Assembly (NCBI RefSeq): GCF_031312535.1
Contig: NZ_CP133594.1
Location: forward strand, 2,027,934-2,091,933
Length of the DNA: 64,000 nt
Reading direction: 5' to 3'
Source of the DNA: Methanolobus mangrovi
GTDB lineage: Archaea > Halobacteriota > Methanosarcinia > Methanosarcinales > Methanosarcinaceae
Made by a program: the position numbers and the translations under genes. The notes below the pieces were generated by a model, which saw only the letters and a list, made by a program, of their open reading frames with translations, was not told the origin of the DNA and made no database searches. This document shows positions 27,292 through 36,031 of the stretch, in pieces (position 1 is the stretch's first letter; the number at the start of each line of letters is the position of its first letter).

Positions 27292-27310
27292 AGAAAAATA
27301 TAAATACTAG
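27292..27310 (+). promoter_or_regulatory. pylT promoter (TATA box)
   Basis: AGAAAAATATAAATACTAG lies 41-59 bp before the mature 5' end of tRNA-Pyl and has the same core as the boxes of mtmC1, mtbC, mttB and hyuA2. Transcription would start at roughly 27325-27330, implying a short trimmed 5' leader. Confidence 0.6.
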
Positions 27311-27350
27311 CAATTCCTACTACAATATAGCATAAGAAGATAATCATCCT

Positions 27351-27422
27351 GGAAATCAGATCAGGTTGATCGAATGGACTCTAAATCCGTTCAGTCGGGT
27401 TAAATTCCCGAGGTTTCCGCCA
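27351..27422 (+). tRNA. pylT: tRNA-Pyl (anticodon CUA)
   Basis: 72 nt including an encoded CCA (27420-27422). The acceptor stem GGAAATC pairs with GGTTTCC with one G-U; the discriminator is G. All special features of tRNA-Pyl are seen: a single base between acceptor and D stems, a tiny D loop (AGGTT, 5 nt) between GATC arms, a 6-bp anticodon stem around CTCTAAA, a 3-nt variable loop (CAG), and a T loop TTAAATT lacking the usual TTC. The anticodon CTA is at 27381-27383. It decodes the UAG codons of mtmB, mtbB and mttB and is charged by PylS (50806). It stands alone, 23 kb from pylS. Confidence 0.95.
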
Positions 27423-27672
27423 TTATCTGTGTTTCATTGTGTGAGAGATTACATAATGACAAAATCTTTTTTGTTTTCTTTTAATCCCTTATCTTAGATG
27501 TTAATATCATTTACTGAATCTTAATTTTAATGCACATGATATTTTATTGAACTTTCTCAGATCCAGTTATCCACAGAAAAAGTGAATGGCAGAAAAAAAT
27601 AAGAACATTCTCCGGGAAAGAGTGCAATTCATTCGAAAAATTCACCCCGGAGAAATAAGCGACTTTTTTGTA
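27423..27672. other. Spacer between pylT and the M18 peptidase gene
   Basis: T-rich runs (CTTTTTTGTTTTCTTTT near 27465) probably end pylT transcription. The 47-nt CTCCGGG element (27609-27655) ends the opposite-strand peptidase gene. Nothing else is seen. Confidence 0.5.
27609..27655 (-). terminator. CTCCGGG terminator element, copy A
   Basis: On the minus strand CTCCGGG and CCCGGAG form a 7-bp stem around a 30-nt loop, followed by a run of T's. It starts 17 nt after the stop of the M18 peptidase gene. Copies B and C follow mtbA1 and mtbA2. Confidence 0.6.
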
Positions 27673-28977
27673 TCATTCCTCTAATTGGAAAAATGTCCTG
27701 AATATCTCGATGGAATCCAGGAAATCCTGTTTACCCATGAGCTCCCTGGTTGAATGCATTGCCAGCATCGGCACTCCCACATCCACCACATGGACAGGTA
27801 CATATTTGCTGAGCAACGGACCCAGGGTCTTTCCTCCCGGTTGATCCGAATGGTTCACAAATTTCTGATATCTCAAACCGGCCCTGTCACAAAGTTGCTG
27901 AAAAGCTGCAATGGTCTCCACTTCCGATGCATAGGAACGGTTGCCACTGATCTTAATGGCAATCCCTTTATTCATTACAGGCTTGTTGGTGATATCATTC
28001 TTTTCACCGTAATTGGGATGTAATCCATGTGCCCCGTCAGCCGAGATCACAAAGGAGTCCATCACTTGACCAGGGAATTGTTGTGCCTTCCCCACCGTTC
28101 CCATACGGATCCTTTCCAGAATAGTGCTCAGCAGCACGGAATCAGCACCTTGCTTGGTCATGGAGCCGATCTCTTCATTATCCATGAATGCCACCATGTT
28201 AACCCCGTCTTTTTGCTTCGATCCTACAAGAGCTTCCATAGCAGCATACACCATGGATAGATCATCGATTCTCGGACAGGAGATGAATTCCTCTTTGGCT
28301 CCCACCAACATACCTTCTTCACTACAATAGACATTCAAGTCCATATCCAGAATATCCTCACGAGCTACCCCTGCTTTCTCCGCAACCAGATCCAACAGGT
28401 AATTGTCCTTGATCTCATCTTCGATCAACTGGGTTAAGAGAGGTTGCATTTCTTTTTGAACCTTGATCTCCACACCTTTGTTGACCTCGTGGTTCATATG
28501 GATGGCCAGATTCGGGATAATAAGTATCGGTCTTTGAAAATCCAGATGAATGACTTTCGGCTTCAGCACCTCATCGGACCTCACAGCTATCCTTCCGGCG
28601 ATGGATAAAGGACGATCAAACCATGTATTCAGAATAGGTCCGCCGTAGCGCTCCACATTCAGTGTTAACATTCCTTCGCTGTTCACCTCAGGACTGGGTT
28701 TGATCCTGAACCCAGGACTATCCGTATGAGCAGCAATTATCTTCACACCTTTTGTCAGATATTGATCGCTTCCGATAGTAAAGCCCACCAACATGGAAGG
28801 ATAGGGTGTCAGATAGTATTTTCCTGATAGATTCAACTTCCATGGCTCATTCATATTCAATTCCATGAAGCCTTCAGCATCCAGACGTTCTCTTATGGTA
28901 TCTACTGTCTGAACTGCTGTTGTCGCATTTTTCATAAATCCGAAAAAATCACTGATATGATTCCTGAAATTATCCAT
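27673..28977 (-). CDS. M18-family aminopeptidase
   Basis: A 434-aa zinc aminopeptidase of the M18 (aspartyl aminopeptidase) family. Metal ligands are in AAHTDSPG, SCPRIDDLS, DNEEIGS and AMHSTRE; GADSVLLSTILERI and HPNYGEKN also fit. M18 enzymes are mostly bacterial and eukaryotic, so transfer from a bacterium (for example a Firmicute) is likely but not tested. It sits between mtbA1 and pylT in the middle of the methylamine region, and it shares its terminator element with the mtbA genes. The ATG has only a weak ribosome-binding site. No link to methylamine use is known. Confidence 0.85.
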   Translation of the reverse strand: MDNFRNHISDFFGFMKNATTAVQTVDTIRERLDAEGFMELNMNEPWKLNLSGKYYLTPYPSMLVGFTIGSDQYLTKGVKIIAAHTDSPGFRIKPSPEVNSEGMLTLNVERYGGPILNTWFDRPLSIAGRIAVRSDEVLKPKVIHLDFQRPILIIPNLAIHMNHEVNKGVEIKVQKEMQPLLTQLIEDEIKDNYLLDLVAEKAGVAREDILDMDLNVYCSEEGMLVGAKEEFISCPRIDDLSMVYAAMEALVGSKQKDGVNMVAFMDNEEIGSMTKQGADSVLLSTILERIRMGTVGKAQQFPGQVMDSFVISADGAHGLHPNYGEKNDITNKPVMNKGIAIKISGNRSYASEVETIAAFQQLCDRAGLRYQKFVNHSDQPGGKTLGPLLSKYVPVHVVDVGVPMLAMHSTRELMGKQDFLDSIEIFRTFFQLEE

Positions 28978-29082
28978 ACTATCACACTATGACAAGATAC
29001 TTTTCTTCTATAGTCAGTACAATGGTAGATAGTAGAACCTTTGGATACTTAATAATATAACCTTATCAAAAAAATGAAAAGT

Positions 29083-29134
29083 TTCTCCGGGAGAAGGAGG
29101 GATAATTCATCAGAGGGATTCGGCCCGGAGAAAT
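29083..29134 (-). terminator. CTCCGGG terminator element, copy B
   Basis: CTCCGGG/CCCGGAG stem with a 36-nt loop and the minus-strand tail CTTTTCATTTTTTT. It starts 19 nt after the mtbA1 stop. Confidence 0.65.
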
Positions 29135-29153
29135 GTTAAAATGGTCTGACTTT

Positions 29154-30173
29154 TTAGTATTTGTGACTCTTTGCCACTTCTATCATTGCCTGAAGGTTCA
29201 TGGTAGCTGTCTTGCTGACAGTACCGCATCCCGGTGCAAGCAGACCTACGCCTGCATCGATGACTTTCTGCGACTGCTCCCTAATCTTTTCGGGTGTCTG
29301 GTTCCAGAGCATGTTCACAGGGTCAAGGTTACCGACAATGACAGCCTTTTCAACGTTAGCCACAGCAGCTGCTGCATCAACATTCTGATCTACACTAATG
29401 GCATCAACACCACATGATTCCATAAGTGCAAGACCCTGGGTTGTGTCACCACATATGTGCAATACTACAGGTACGTTGACCTCGTGCATGGCATCTATTA
29501 TCTTTTTGTGGAAAGGAACGACGAACTTTTCGTAGAATTCAGCACCTATCAACTGGTAACTTGCCGTTGGGTCGATAATGACCATGGTATCAGCACCGTT
29601 CTCCACCATTTTCTGTGCATAGGCAATACTGAACTCGGTAGTGAATTCCATGAGTGCAAATGCAAATGCTTCGTCTGTGAAAATGGCCATGAACCACTCG
29701 TCACCGTTGATATGCTGTGCAAGCGAGAATGGCCCGATCATGCTTCCCATTATCGGAAGTTCATCACCGTACTTATCTGCCAGTATTCTGGTAGCATCAC
29801 AGACAACACTTATCCTGCCTTCACTAAGATCGTAACCTTTGAGTTTTTCGATGTCTTCTACTGTTTTTACAACATGACCGACAACAGATGGTTGCTGCTC
29901 CATTGTACCATCTTTTATGTCACATCCGAAGAACTCAGCTTCTGCAGTTATATCGAAAGGTACACGTACAGCCTCGAATCCGACTACGGTGTGACCTGCT
30001 TCGGCAAGTATTGCCATCTTTTCTGCATCACTGTTAGCCTCTGGCCAGAAGGCGCCACAGGCTTCCATCTGCTCCACAGTGCCTGTCTGGGTAACACAAA
30101 CCGCAGGCATTCTGTCAACAGACTGACCGGTAAGTGCACGGGATAATCTTTCTTTTGGGGTATATTCTGTCAT
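29154..30173 (-). CDS. mtbA: Methylcobamide:coenzyme M methyltransferase MtbA, copy 1
   Basis: A 339-aa zinc enzyme (uroporphyrinogen decarboxylase fold) that moves the methyl group from methylated MtmC, MtbC or MttC to coenzyme M. The zinc site is His239, Cys241 ([10 protein letters not shown]) and Cys316 (APGCG). The start at 30173 follows AGGAG; the open frame extends to 30221 without support. It follows mtmB2 by 96 bp with a hairpin (TGACTGG/CCAGTCA, about 30195-30219) between, so it may be read from the mtmC2 promoter. The protein is close to mtbA2 at 38838. Confidence 0.95.
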   Translation of the reverse strand: MTEYTPKERLSRALTGQSVDRMPAVCVTQTGTVEQMEACGAFWPEANSDAEKMAILAEAGHTVVGFEAVRVPFDITAEAEFFGCDIKDGTMEQQPSVVGHVVKTVEDIEKLKGYDLSEGRISVVCDATRILADKYGDELPIMGSMIGPFSLAQHINGDEWFMAIFTDEAFAFALMEFTTEFSIAYAQKMVENGADTMVIIDPTASYQLIGAEFYEKFVVPFHKKIIDAMHEVNVPVVLHICGDTTQGLALMESCGVDAISVDQNVDAAAAVANVEKAVIVGNLDPVNMLWNQTPEKIREQSQKVIDAGVGLLAPGCGTVSKTATMNLQAMIEVAKSHKY

Positions 30174-30269
30174 GATCTGGGCTCCTGAAGAAGAGATGAC
30201 TGGCGCATGCACACCAGTCACCTCGGAGGGGGGCGGAGGCTATATTCTGTCTTATAGATACAAAATGTC

Positions 30270-31646
30270 TTAGAAGGAAAGACCAAGCTCTTCGAGCTTC
30301 CTGCGTGCATCTGAGTAGACCTTCATGTACTCATCAGTTGGTGTTACGGTAGCAATGTCGTAACATTCCTGGAAGGTCTTTCCTGCTGGTGCGTTCGCAT
30401 AGTTGTTCTCATATAGCTTGACAAGGTCATCAAGCACCTGGTTGACCGTCTCGATCTCCATGCCTGCTGTTGCCCTTGCGACTTCTCCCATCATTCTTGC
30501 TTCCATACCTGTGGTCTTGTCCTGGACAACACCCTTTGCAGCTGCCACACCGGAGAGGATCTCACGGCCGGATGCTGTGTCAGTTATGGACTGAGCGGAT
30601 GCTTCAAGCAGACACATCTCGGTACATGGACCTGCACATGGATAGTACTGGTTACCGGAAAGCATGTCAGTGAATTCTGAGATTGTTGCACATGCCCATC
30701 CTGCGATCATGAGGGTTTCCCTGGTGTTGGTTGATCCCCAGCGGATGTGAACTGGTCCGTCAAGGTGCCAGCTTGCATTGCTCATTACAAATGCATTGAT
30801 GTGAGTTGCGATATCTACAATTGTGGTTTCTTCTACGCCACCGGCATATCCACCAAAGATAGGCATCTGTTCATCCATGATGATGTCACTGTTACCCTGA
30901 TAGTGGGCCATTACACAAATTGCGTCAAGGTCGATCTTAAGCTCGTTGAGCTGGGATACTTCGTGACTGTCACTGCAAACCATGCCACCGACACAGTCTG
31001 AAGCGATATTTCCCTGAGCGGACAGGGAAGTCTCTGGTCCCTATATGCCCATGCCTGGCCTTCCGGCCATTGCAGCTGCGGTCTTGATCAGCCTTGTTTC
31101 GGTCTTGGCTGCAAGAACTTCGTATGGGCTCTTTGGTATTGGTGGTTTGCCACGGACTGTCATCATGACACCGTTTACGATGGTGTCGACTTCCTTCTCA
31201 AGAGCGTAGCTCATGTGAACTGGCATGAACATGTCCTCAGAAATTGGGGAACCTGTTGGACCACCCTGGACTATTGGCTTTCTCTTGTCGCCAACACTTC
31301 TCTTCTGGACCCTTACAGCGTCTCTGCCGGTTCCGATTGTGAATTCCTTCTGGACATTGTTGAGAGCGTCCCAGATCTCATCCTCTGTGTATTTTACTAC
31401 ACGGCTTGTGTCGGTACAGAAGATACCACAGTCAAGTAACATCTCGAAACCTGCTTTGAACAGGTTTTCCATCATGTCCTTGTCGGTAGGAACGAACTCG
31501 TTCTTGAAATCAAGATTATATTTCTGTTTGAGCTCCATTGCCTTCATAGGGATTGTCATAAGGTCCCAGTCATCCTGAGTAACTTTCTGTCCCTTCTTTG
31601 CACGCTCATAAAATTCAAAACAATCAAGTGATCTTGCGAATGTCAT
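30270..31646 (-). CDS. mtmB: Monomethylamine methyltransferase MtmB, copy 2 (pyrrolysine protein)
   Basis: 458 aa with Pyl202 encoded by the TAG at 31043-31041. The active-site context GMGI-Pyl-GPETS is identical to copy 1. From 30871 to its start the DNA is identical to copy 1, while the 3' part differs at scattered sites, for example ELYENNYANAPAGKTF-like changes near the C-terminus. A PYLIS-like hairpin lies at 31010-31029. The operon order is mtmC2-mtmB2-mtbA1. Confidence 0.97.
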
Positions 31647-31659
31647 AATATGTGCCTCC

Positions 31660-32316
31660 TTATTTCATAATGTCAAGAGCTACACGGGCTGCATCTGCTG
31701 CATTCTCTGCTGTTGCGTCTGCTCCGATCTCTGCAATCCATGCATCTGATACTGGTGCTCCACCGAACATGATCTTAACAGAGTCACGAAGACCCTCTTC
31801 TGTGAGCATGGACACTGTGTCCTTCTGTCCGAGCATTGAAGTTGTCATGAGTGCAGAGCCTACAAGCAGGACCTTCTTACCCTTGTGTTTTGCAACTTCT
31901 TCAAGTATATTATCATTTGGAACGTCAACGCCCATGTCAATTATCCTGAAACCATTTGCTTCAAGCATTGTTGTTACGAGGCGGTGTCCGATATCGTGAA
32001 TGTCGCCTTCCTGTACGTAAGTGATAGCAAGACCTACACCTTCGTCGTCTGCTCCCTTTTCTTCTGCAAGTATAGGAACCAAAATTTCCATTGCAGCGTT
32101 CATTGCCTTTGCAGACATCATGATCTGCGGAAGGTAGACCTCTGCTGCTTCAAACTTGTCTCCTATGATCTTCATGCCTACTGAAAGGCCACCGTTGATT
32201 ATCTCGACAGCAGTCATTCCAGAGTCAAGTGCTTCCTGGGTAGCTGCTGCACAGCCGTTGATGTTCTGTGTAACGATTGTGTCTCTGAGTGTGTCTAACA
32301 TTTCCTGATTTGACAT
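31660..32316 (-). CDS. mtmC: Monomethylamine corrinoid protein MtmC, copy 2
   Basis: 218 aa, differing from MtmC1 only in the first 20 residues or so (MSNQEMLDTLRDTIVTQNINGC here). The cobalt ligand is His107 in EGDIHDIG. The ATG at 32316 is preceded by GGAGGC. A stem of GTCCCT/AGGGAC and TCAAG/CTTGA (32335-32369) lies just before the ribosome-binding site, and the leader is different from that of copy 1, so the two are regulated separately despite the identical coding parts. Confidence 0.95.
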   Translation of the reverse strand: MSNQEMLDTLRDTIVTQNINGCAAATQEALDSGMTAVEIINGGLSVGMKIIGDKFEAAEVYLPQIMMSAKAMNAAMEILVPILAEEKGADDEGVGLAITYVQEGDIHDIGHRLVTTMLEANGFRIIDMGVDVPNDNILEEVAKHKGKKVLLVGSALMTTSMLGQKDTVSMLTEEGLRDSVKIMFGGAPVSDAWIAEIGADATAENAADAARVALDIMK

Positions 32317-32334
32317 TTTTTTGCCTCCGTAATC

Positions 32335-32369
32335 GTCCCTTCGTTTTTCAAGTCTGCTCCTTGAGGGAC
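32335..32369 (-). promoter_or_regulatory. mtmC2 leader hairpin
   Basis: GTCCCT and AGGGAC with inner TCAAG and CTTGA form a hairpin directly upstream of the GGAGGC site. A TATA-like TGATATATAATG (about 32388-32399) is the likely promoter, leaving a short leader that is mostly this hairpin. Confidence 0.5.
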
Positions 32370-32562
32370 AGTTCACAATATGGAAAGACATTATATATCA
32401 TAAACTCAGCAAAATGTATCCGCCTCAGTTGAATTCGTACCCTTGAAGAAAATGTTATGTTATGGTCTGATGATTATAACGGCGTTGTAATGATACAATA
32501 TTATCGTAACTTTTACAGGCGAGTATTTAAAGTTCAAAGAGCCTCAAGTAAGACCAGTTCAA

Positions 32563-34605
32563 ATGATACTGGAGAATACGTCACTTAAATTCAAACTGAT
32601 ACTGTACATAGTGGTCGGGACTATAATAGTACTTGCAGCAAGTACAGCCATGACCATCTCCACTGTTACCAATCAGGAAGAACAGCTTGCCTACGAACAG
32701 GCAATCCAGATAGCCGGTAAACACGCCAACAACTTCAATGGCGATATGGAAAAATATCTAGCCATTGCAGAGACAAATGCCGCTACAGTTGGAAGTTTTG
32801 ATTCCCTGAGCAGGGATGAGGCAAATGCCATGCTTCGGGAAACCCTGATAACGCATCCTCAGCTTGTGGGAGTTTACGTAGGTTATGAACCGGACGCTTT
32901 TGACGGACAGGACAGTCTTTATGCGAACACATCAGGCCACGATGCTACAGGACGTTTCATTCCTTACTGGAACACAATGGAAGGAACCGTCAAGCTCTAC
33001 CCCCTGATCAACTACGAGGACCTTAGTTATTACCAGGGTCCAAAAGATACAAAAGAGAACATCATCACTGAGCCTTACTTCTATGAAAAGCTCTTCATTG
33101 TGAGCTATGTTGCCCCGATAATGAAAGATGATGAATTTGTTGGAATATCCGGAGTAGATGTTTCACTCAACTATCTTGATGAAGATATCGGCGATGTGCA
33201 GGCATTCGAGACAGGATACGCTTTTGTTGTGGACAGGGAAGGAGTGCTTGTAACATACCCATATAACAAGGACTGGATCGGCAAGAAGACACTCTATGAC
33301 CTGGGAATAGATGATTATTCACTGATAGCCGATGATATATACAATGGAAACAGTGGGCATCTCGAAACAGTGGATTCCAATACCGGTGAAGATGTGGTCA
33401 TGTTCTACGAACCGGTTGAAGCAGGTGGCTTCTCTTTTATACTTGTGGTCCCACGGGATGAGATATTTGCAGGTGTGCAAAACCTCACTCACAAACTGAT
33501 GATGATATCATTTGTAGCTATTATTTTCATGGGAGGGTTCTCCTATCTCATAGCACTCTCATTTACGAACACGATCAAAGAAATCGTCTACGATTTCAAG
33601 AAGATATCAAAGGATGCGGTAATGGGCAGGCTCTATTCCAGAGCAAAAACGGATGTTGAGGAAGACTTCAAGGAAATACCCATAGGCTTGAACGAGATCC
33701 TTGATGCAGTGATCAACCCGATCCACGATACTATTAACCTCACAACCTCCCTTTCGCATGGAAAACTTTCAGAAAGGTCAAAGATGGAAGCTAAGGGAGA
33801 GTTCAAGCAGCTTTCAGACACACTGGACAATTTCGCAGAATCCCTAGATACCATGATAGAGGACTCCAATAGGGTACTTACTGCATTCCAGCATAATGAT
33901 TTCTCACAGAAGATAGAGGTTCATGGTGAAGGTGACTTTGGTATTCTTACAGAAGGTATCGAAGAAACAAGAATCACTCTTGCCCAGATCATGGATGAAC
34001 GCAAGAAACTGGAAGAGGTACGTAAGAAGGAGATACACCATCGTATCAAGAACAATCTTCAGGTCATTTCAAGCTTGCTTGACCTTGAATCTGAGAAGTT
34101 CAATGATGATACGGTTATCGAAGCCTTCAGGGAGAGCCAGAACCGAGTGATCTCAATGGCACTTGTACACGAAGAGCTCTACAAGTCACAGGATATGGAA
34201 AGTATCGACTTCTCAGATTACCTGATGAAACTTGTTAACGAGTTATCCTATTCATATATGATAGAAAAAGAGAATATCAAAGTAAAACTTGACCTTGATA
34301 TTGTTTTCATTGATATGGACACTGCGATCCCATTGGGAATGATAGTCAACGAACTTGTTTCCAACTCACTGAAACATGCATTCAAACCCGGAGAGGAAGG
34401 GAAGATATTCGTTGATCTTGACCTTACAGATGGAAAGCTGACGTTGACAGTAGGTGATACCGGTGTGGGATTCCCTGAAGATATCGACTTCACTGCAACA
34501 GATTCACTTGGGTTACAACTTGTAACGACATTGGCATCCCAGATAAACGGTATTATAGAACTCGACAGAAGCGAGGGTACTAAATTCAGGATCAGACTCA
34601 ATTAA
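32563..34605 (+). CDS. dCache sensor histidine kinase, copy 1
   Basis: A 680-aa membrane kinase. One helix at about 12-32, an extracellular dCache ligand domain (about 36-300, with YVGYEPDAFDG and RFIPYWNT), a second helix (about 306-330), a HAMP-like linker, then a HisKA_2-type domain with EIHHRIKNNLQV (phospho-His near residue 491) and an HATPase (NELVSNSLKHAF, GDTGVGF, SLGLQLV). It probably senses a small outside molecule, plausibly a methylamine, and phosphorylates the regulator that follows. TATA-like GTATTTAAAG lies only 40 bp before the ATG. Paralog of the kinase at 46782. Confidence 0.88.
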   Translation: MILENTSLKFKLILYIVVGTIIVLAASTAMTISTVTNQEEQLAYEQAIQIAGKHANNFNGDMEKYLAIAETNAATVGSFDSLSRDEANAMLRETLITHPQLVGVYVGYEPDAFDGQDSLYANTSGHDATGRFIPYWNTMEGTVKLYPLINYEDLSYYQGPKDTKENIITEPYFYEKLFIVSYVAPIMKDDEFVGISGVDVSLNYLDEDIGDVQAFETGYAFVVDREGVLVTYPYNKDWIGKKTLYDLGIDDYSLIADDIYNGNSGHLETVDSNTGEDVVMFYEPVEAGGFSFILVVPRDEIFAGVQNLTHKLMMISFVAIIFMGGFSYLIALSFTNTIKEIVYDFKKISKDAVMGRLYSRAKTDVEEDFKEIPIGLNEILDAVINPIHDTINLTTSLSHGKLSERSKMEAKGEFKQLSDTLDNFAESLDTMIEDSNRVLTAFQHNDFSQKIEVHGEGDFGILTEGIEETRITLAQIMDERKKLEEVRKKEIHHRIKNNLQVISSLLDLESEKFNDDTVIEAFRESQNRVISMALVHEELYKSQDMESIDFSDYLMKLVNELSYSYMIEKENIKVKLDLDIVFIDMDTAIPLGMIVNELVSNSLKHAFKPGEEGKIFVDLDLTDGKLTLTVGDTGVGFPEDIDFTATDSLGLQLVTTLASQINGIIELDRSEGTKFRIRLN

Positions 34606-34645
34606 TTTAACAACTATTATGACAGGTCATTGACAGGCGATAAGG

Positions 34646-35053
34646 ATGGAAGAGGCAAAGGATATTAAGATATTAGTAGTAGAAGATGAAAGCATAATTG
34701 CTTTGAACATAAAGAAGAAGCTCAAGAGTTTTGGGTACACGGTCCCGGCACTGGCCACGACCGGAGAGGAAGCTATCAAGATGGCAGAGATAACTTTCCC
34801 GGACCTTATTCTCATGGATGTAAGACTGAAAGGAGATATGGATGGGATACAGACCGCTGAAGAGATCCGCAAGCATTTTGATATTCCGATAATATTCCTC
34901 ACAGCATACTCTGATGACAAGGTACTTGAAAGGGCAAAGAAGACAGAGCCTTACGGTTATATTGTGAAGCCTTTCAAGGCAAATGACCTGAAAAGCAATA
35001 TCGAGATAGCACTTTACAGGTTCGGGATGAACAAGCCGGTAAGTGATGAATGA
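34646..35053 (+). CDS. Stand-alone response regulator receiver, copy 1
   Basis: A 135-aa CheY-like receiver without an output domain. VVEDESIIA holds the acidic pocket, Asp58 in LILMDVRLKGD is the phosphorylation site, FLTAYSDD holds the Thr, and YIVKPF the Lys. It follows the kinase by 40 bp and must pass the signal on by protein contact, perhaps to the Msr regulator downstream. Close to the regulator at 49642. Confidence 0.9.
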   Translation: MEEAKDIKILVVEDESIIALNIKKKLKSFGYTVPALATTGEEAIKMAEITFPDLILMDVRLKGDMDGIQTAEEIRKHFDIPIIFLTAYSDDKVLERAKKTEPYGYIVKPFKANDLKSNIEIALYRFGMNKPVSDE

Positions 35054-35128
35054 ATACCTGTTTATATTACATAAGCAATCCATTATTATATAAGATGTCT
35101 ATGTGAAAAATGCAAACGGTTGGTCTAA

Positions 35129-35914
35129 ATGAAAAGTTCCCTGATAGATGTCATCCTCAATTCTGAAAAACGAAAGAATGTCCTTTTACTTCTTATTGAA
35201 GGACAGAAGAGTCGTGAGGAGATAAAAACAAGTCTCAATGTGACTTCCACTGCCCTTATCCCCCAGATAAAGATACTCAAGGAGCATGGGCTTGTCATAC
35301 AGAACGGAGACTACTATATCCTGACCAATATGGGAGAGGTGCTTGTTGAGAACATGCTCCCATTGTTGAATGTAGTGGAAGTTTTCGAGGAGAACAATGA
35401 TTACTGGCAGAACCGCAACCTTAACGGAATACCAAAGTCACTGTTGAAAAGATTCGGTGAGCTTGGTAATTGTCTTATTATAGAACCTGACCTGAATTAC
35501 CTGTTTGAATTCCCCAAGGAATTCACTGAGAACATAGCCAAATCCGAATACATTATGGCTTTTAATGCCTACTTCCATCCTGAATACCCTGCTATGTACT
35601 CCAGACTGGCTGAAAAGGGAATTGATATCTCACTTATTTTCACAGATTCTGTCTATGAGAGAATGCAACAGGATTTTGCAGATGATATTGAGAAGTTCAA
35701 CAGCTTTGATACCACAGAACTGAGAGTATCAAGTGAAATGACCGGATTGGCAACCCTTGTAAGCACAGACCGTTTTCTTTTCCTGTGTTTCTTCAACAAT
35801 CAGGGACAGTACGATCACACGATACTCATGAGCTTTGACAGCAATGCTCTGCAATGGAGCAGGGAACTGTTCGATTACTATAAAGAGAGATCAGAAGTAG
35901 TCGACAAGAGCTGA
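35129..35914 (+). CDS. Msr-type methanogenesis regulator, copy 1
   Basis: A 261-aa transcription factor: winged helix (about 1-80, with LNVTSTALIPQIKILKEHGL as recognition part) followed by the FilR1/DUF1724 domain (about 110-240). This is the layout of the Msr family that controls methyltransferase genes in Methanosarcina. It lies in one direction behind the kinase and receiver genes and presumably controls the neighbouring mtm/mtb genes. A decayed copy of its 3' half is at 37876-38125. Confidence 0.88.
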   Translation: MKSSLIDVILNSEKRKNVLLLLIEGQKSREEIKTSLNVTSTALIPQIKILKEHGLVIQNGDYYILTNMGEVLVENMLPLLNVVEVFEENNDYWQNRNLNGIPKSLLKRFGELGNCLIIEPDLNYLFEFPKEFTENIAKSEYIMAFNAYFHPEYPAMYSRLAEKGIDISLIFTDSVYERMQQDFADDIEKFNSFDTTELRVSSEMTGLATLVSTDRFLFLCFFNNQGQYDHTILMSFDSNALQWSRELFDYYKERSEVVDKS

Positions 35915-36031
35915 TACTTATCCTGCGAACGATCTAATCAAGATCATCCTCATATTTTTTAGCATCAAAAAAAACAAAGGGAATCCTGATACCAAAATAT
36001 CAGGACTCGGTGTTACTCATCATATTTTATT

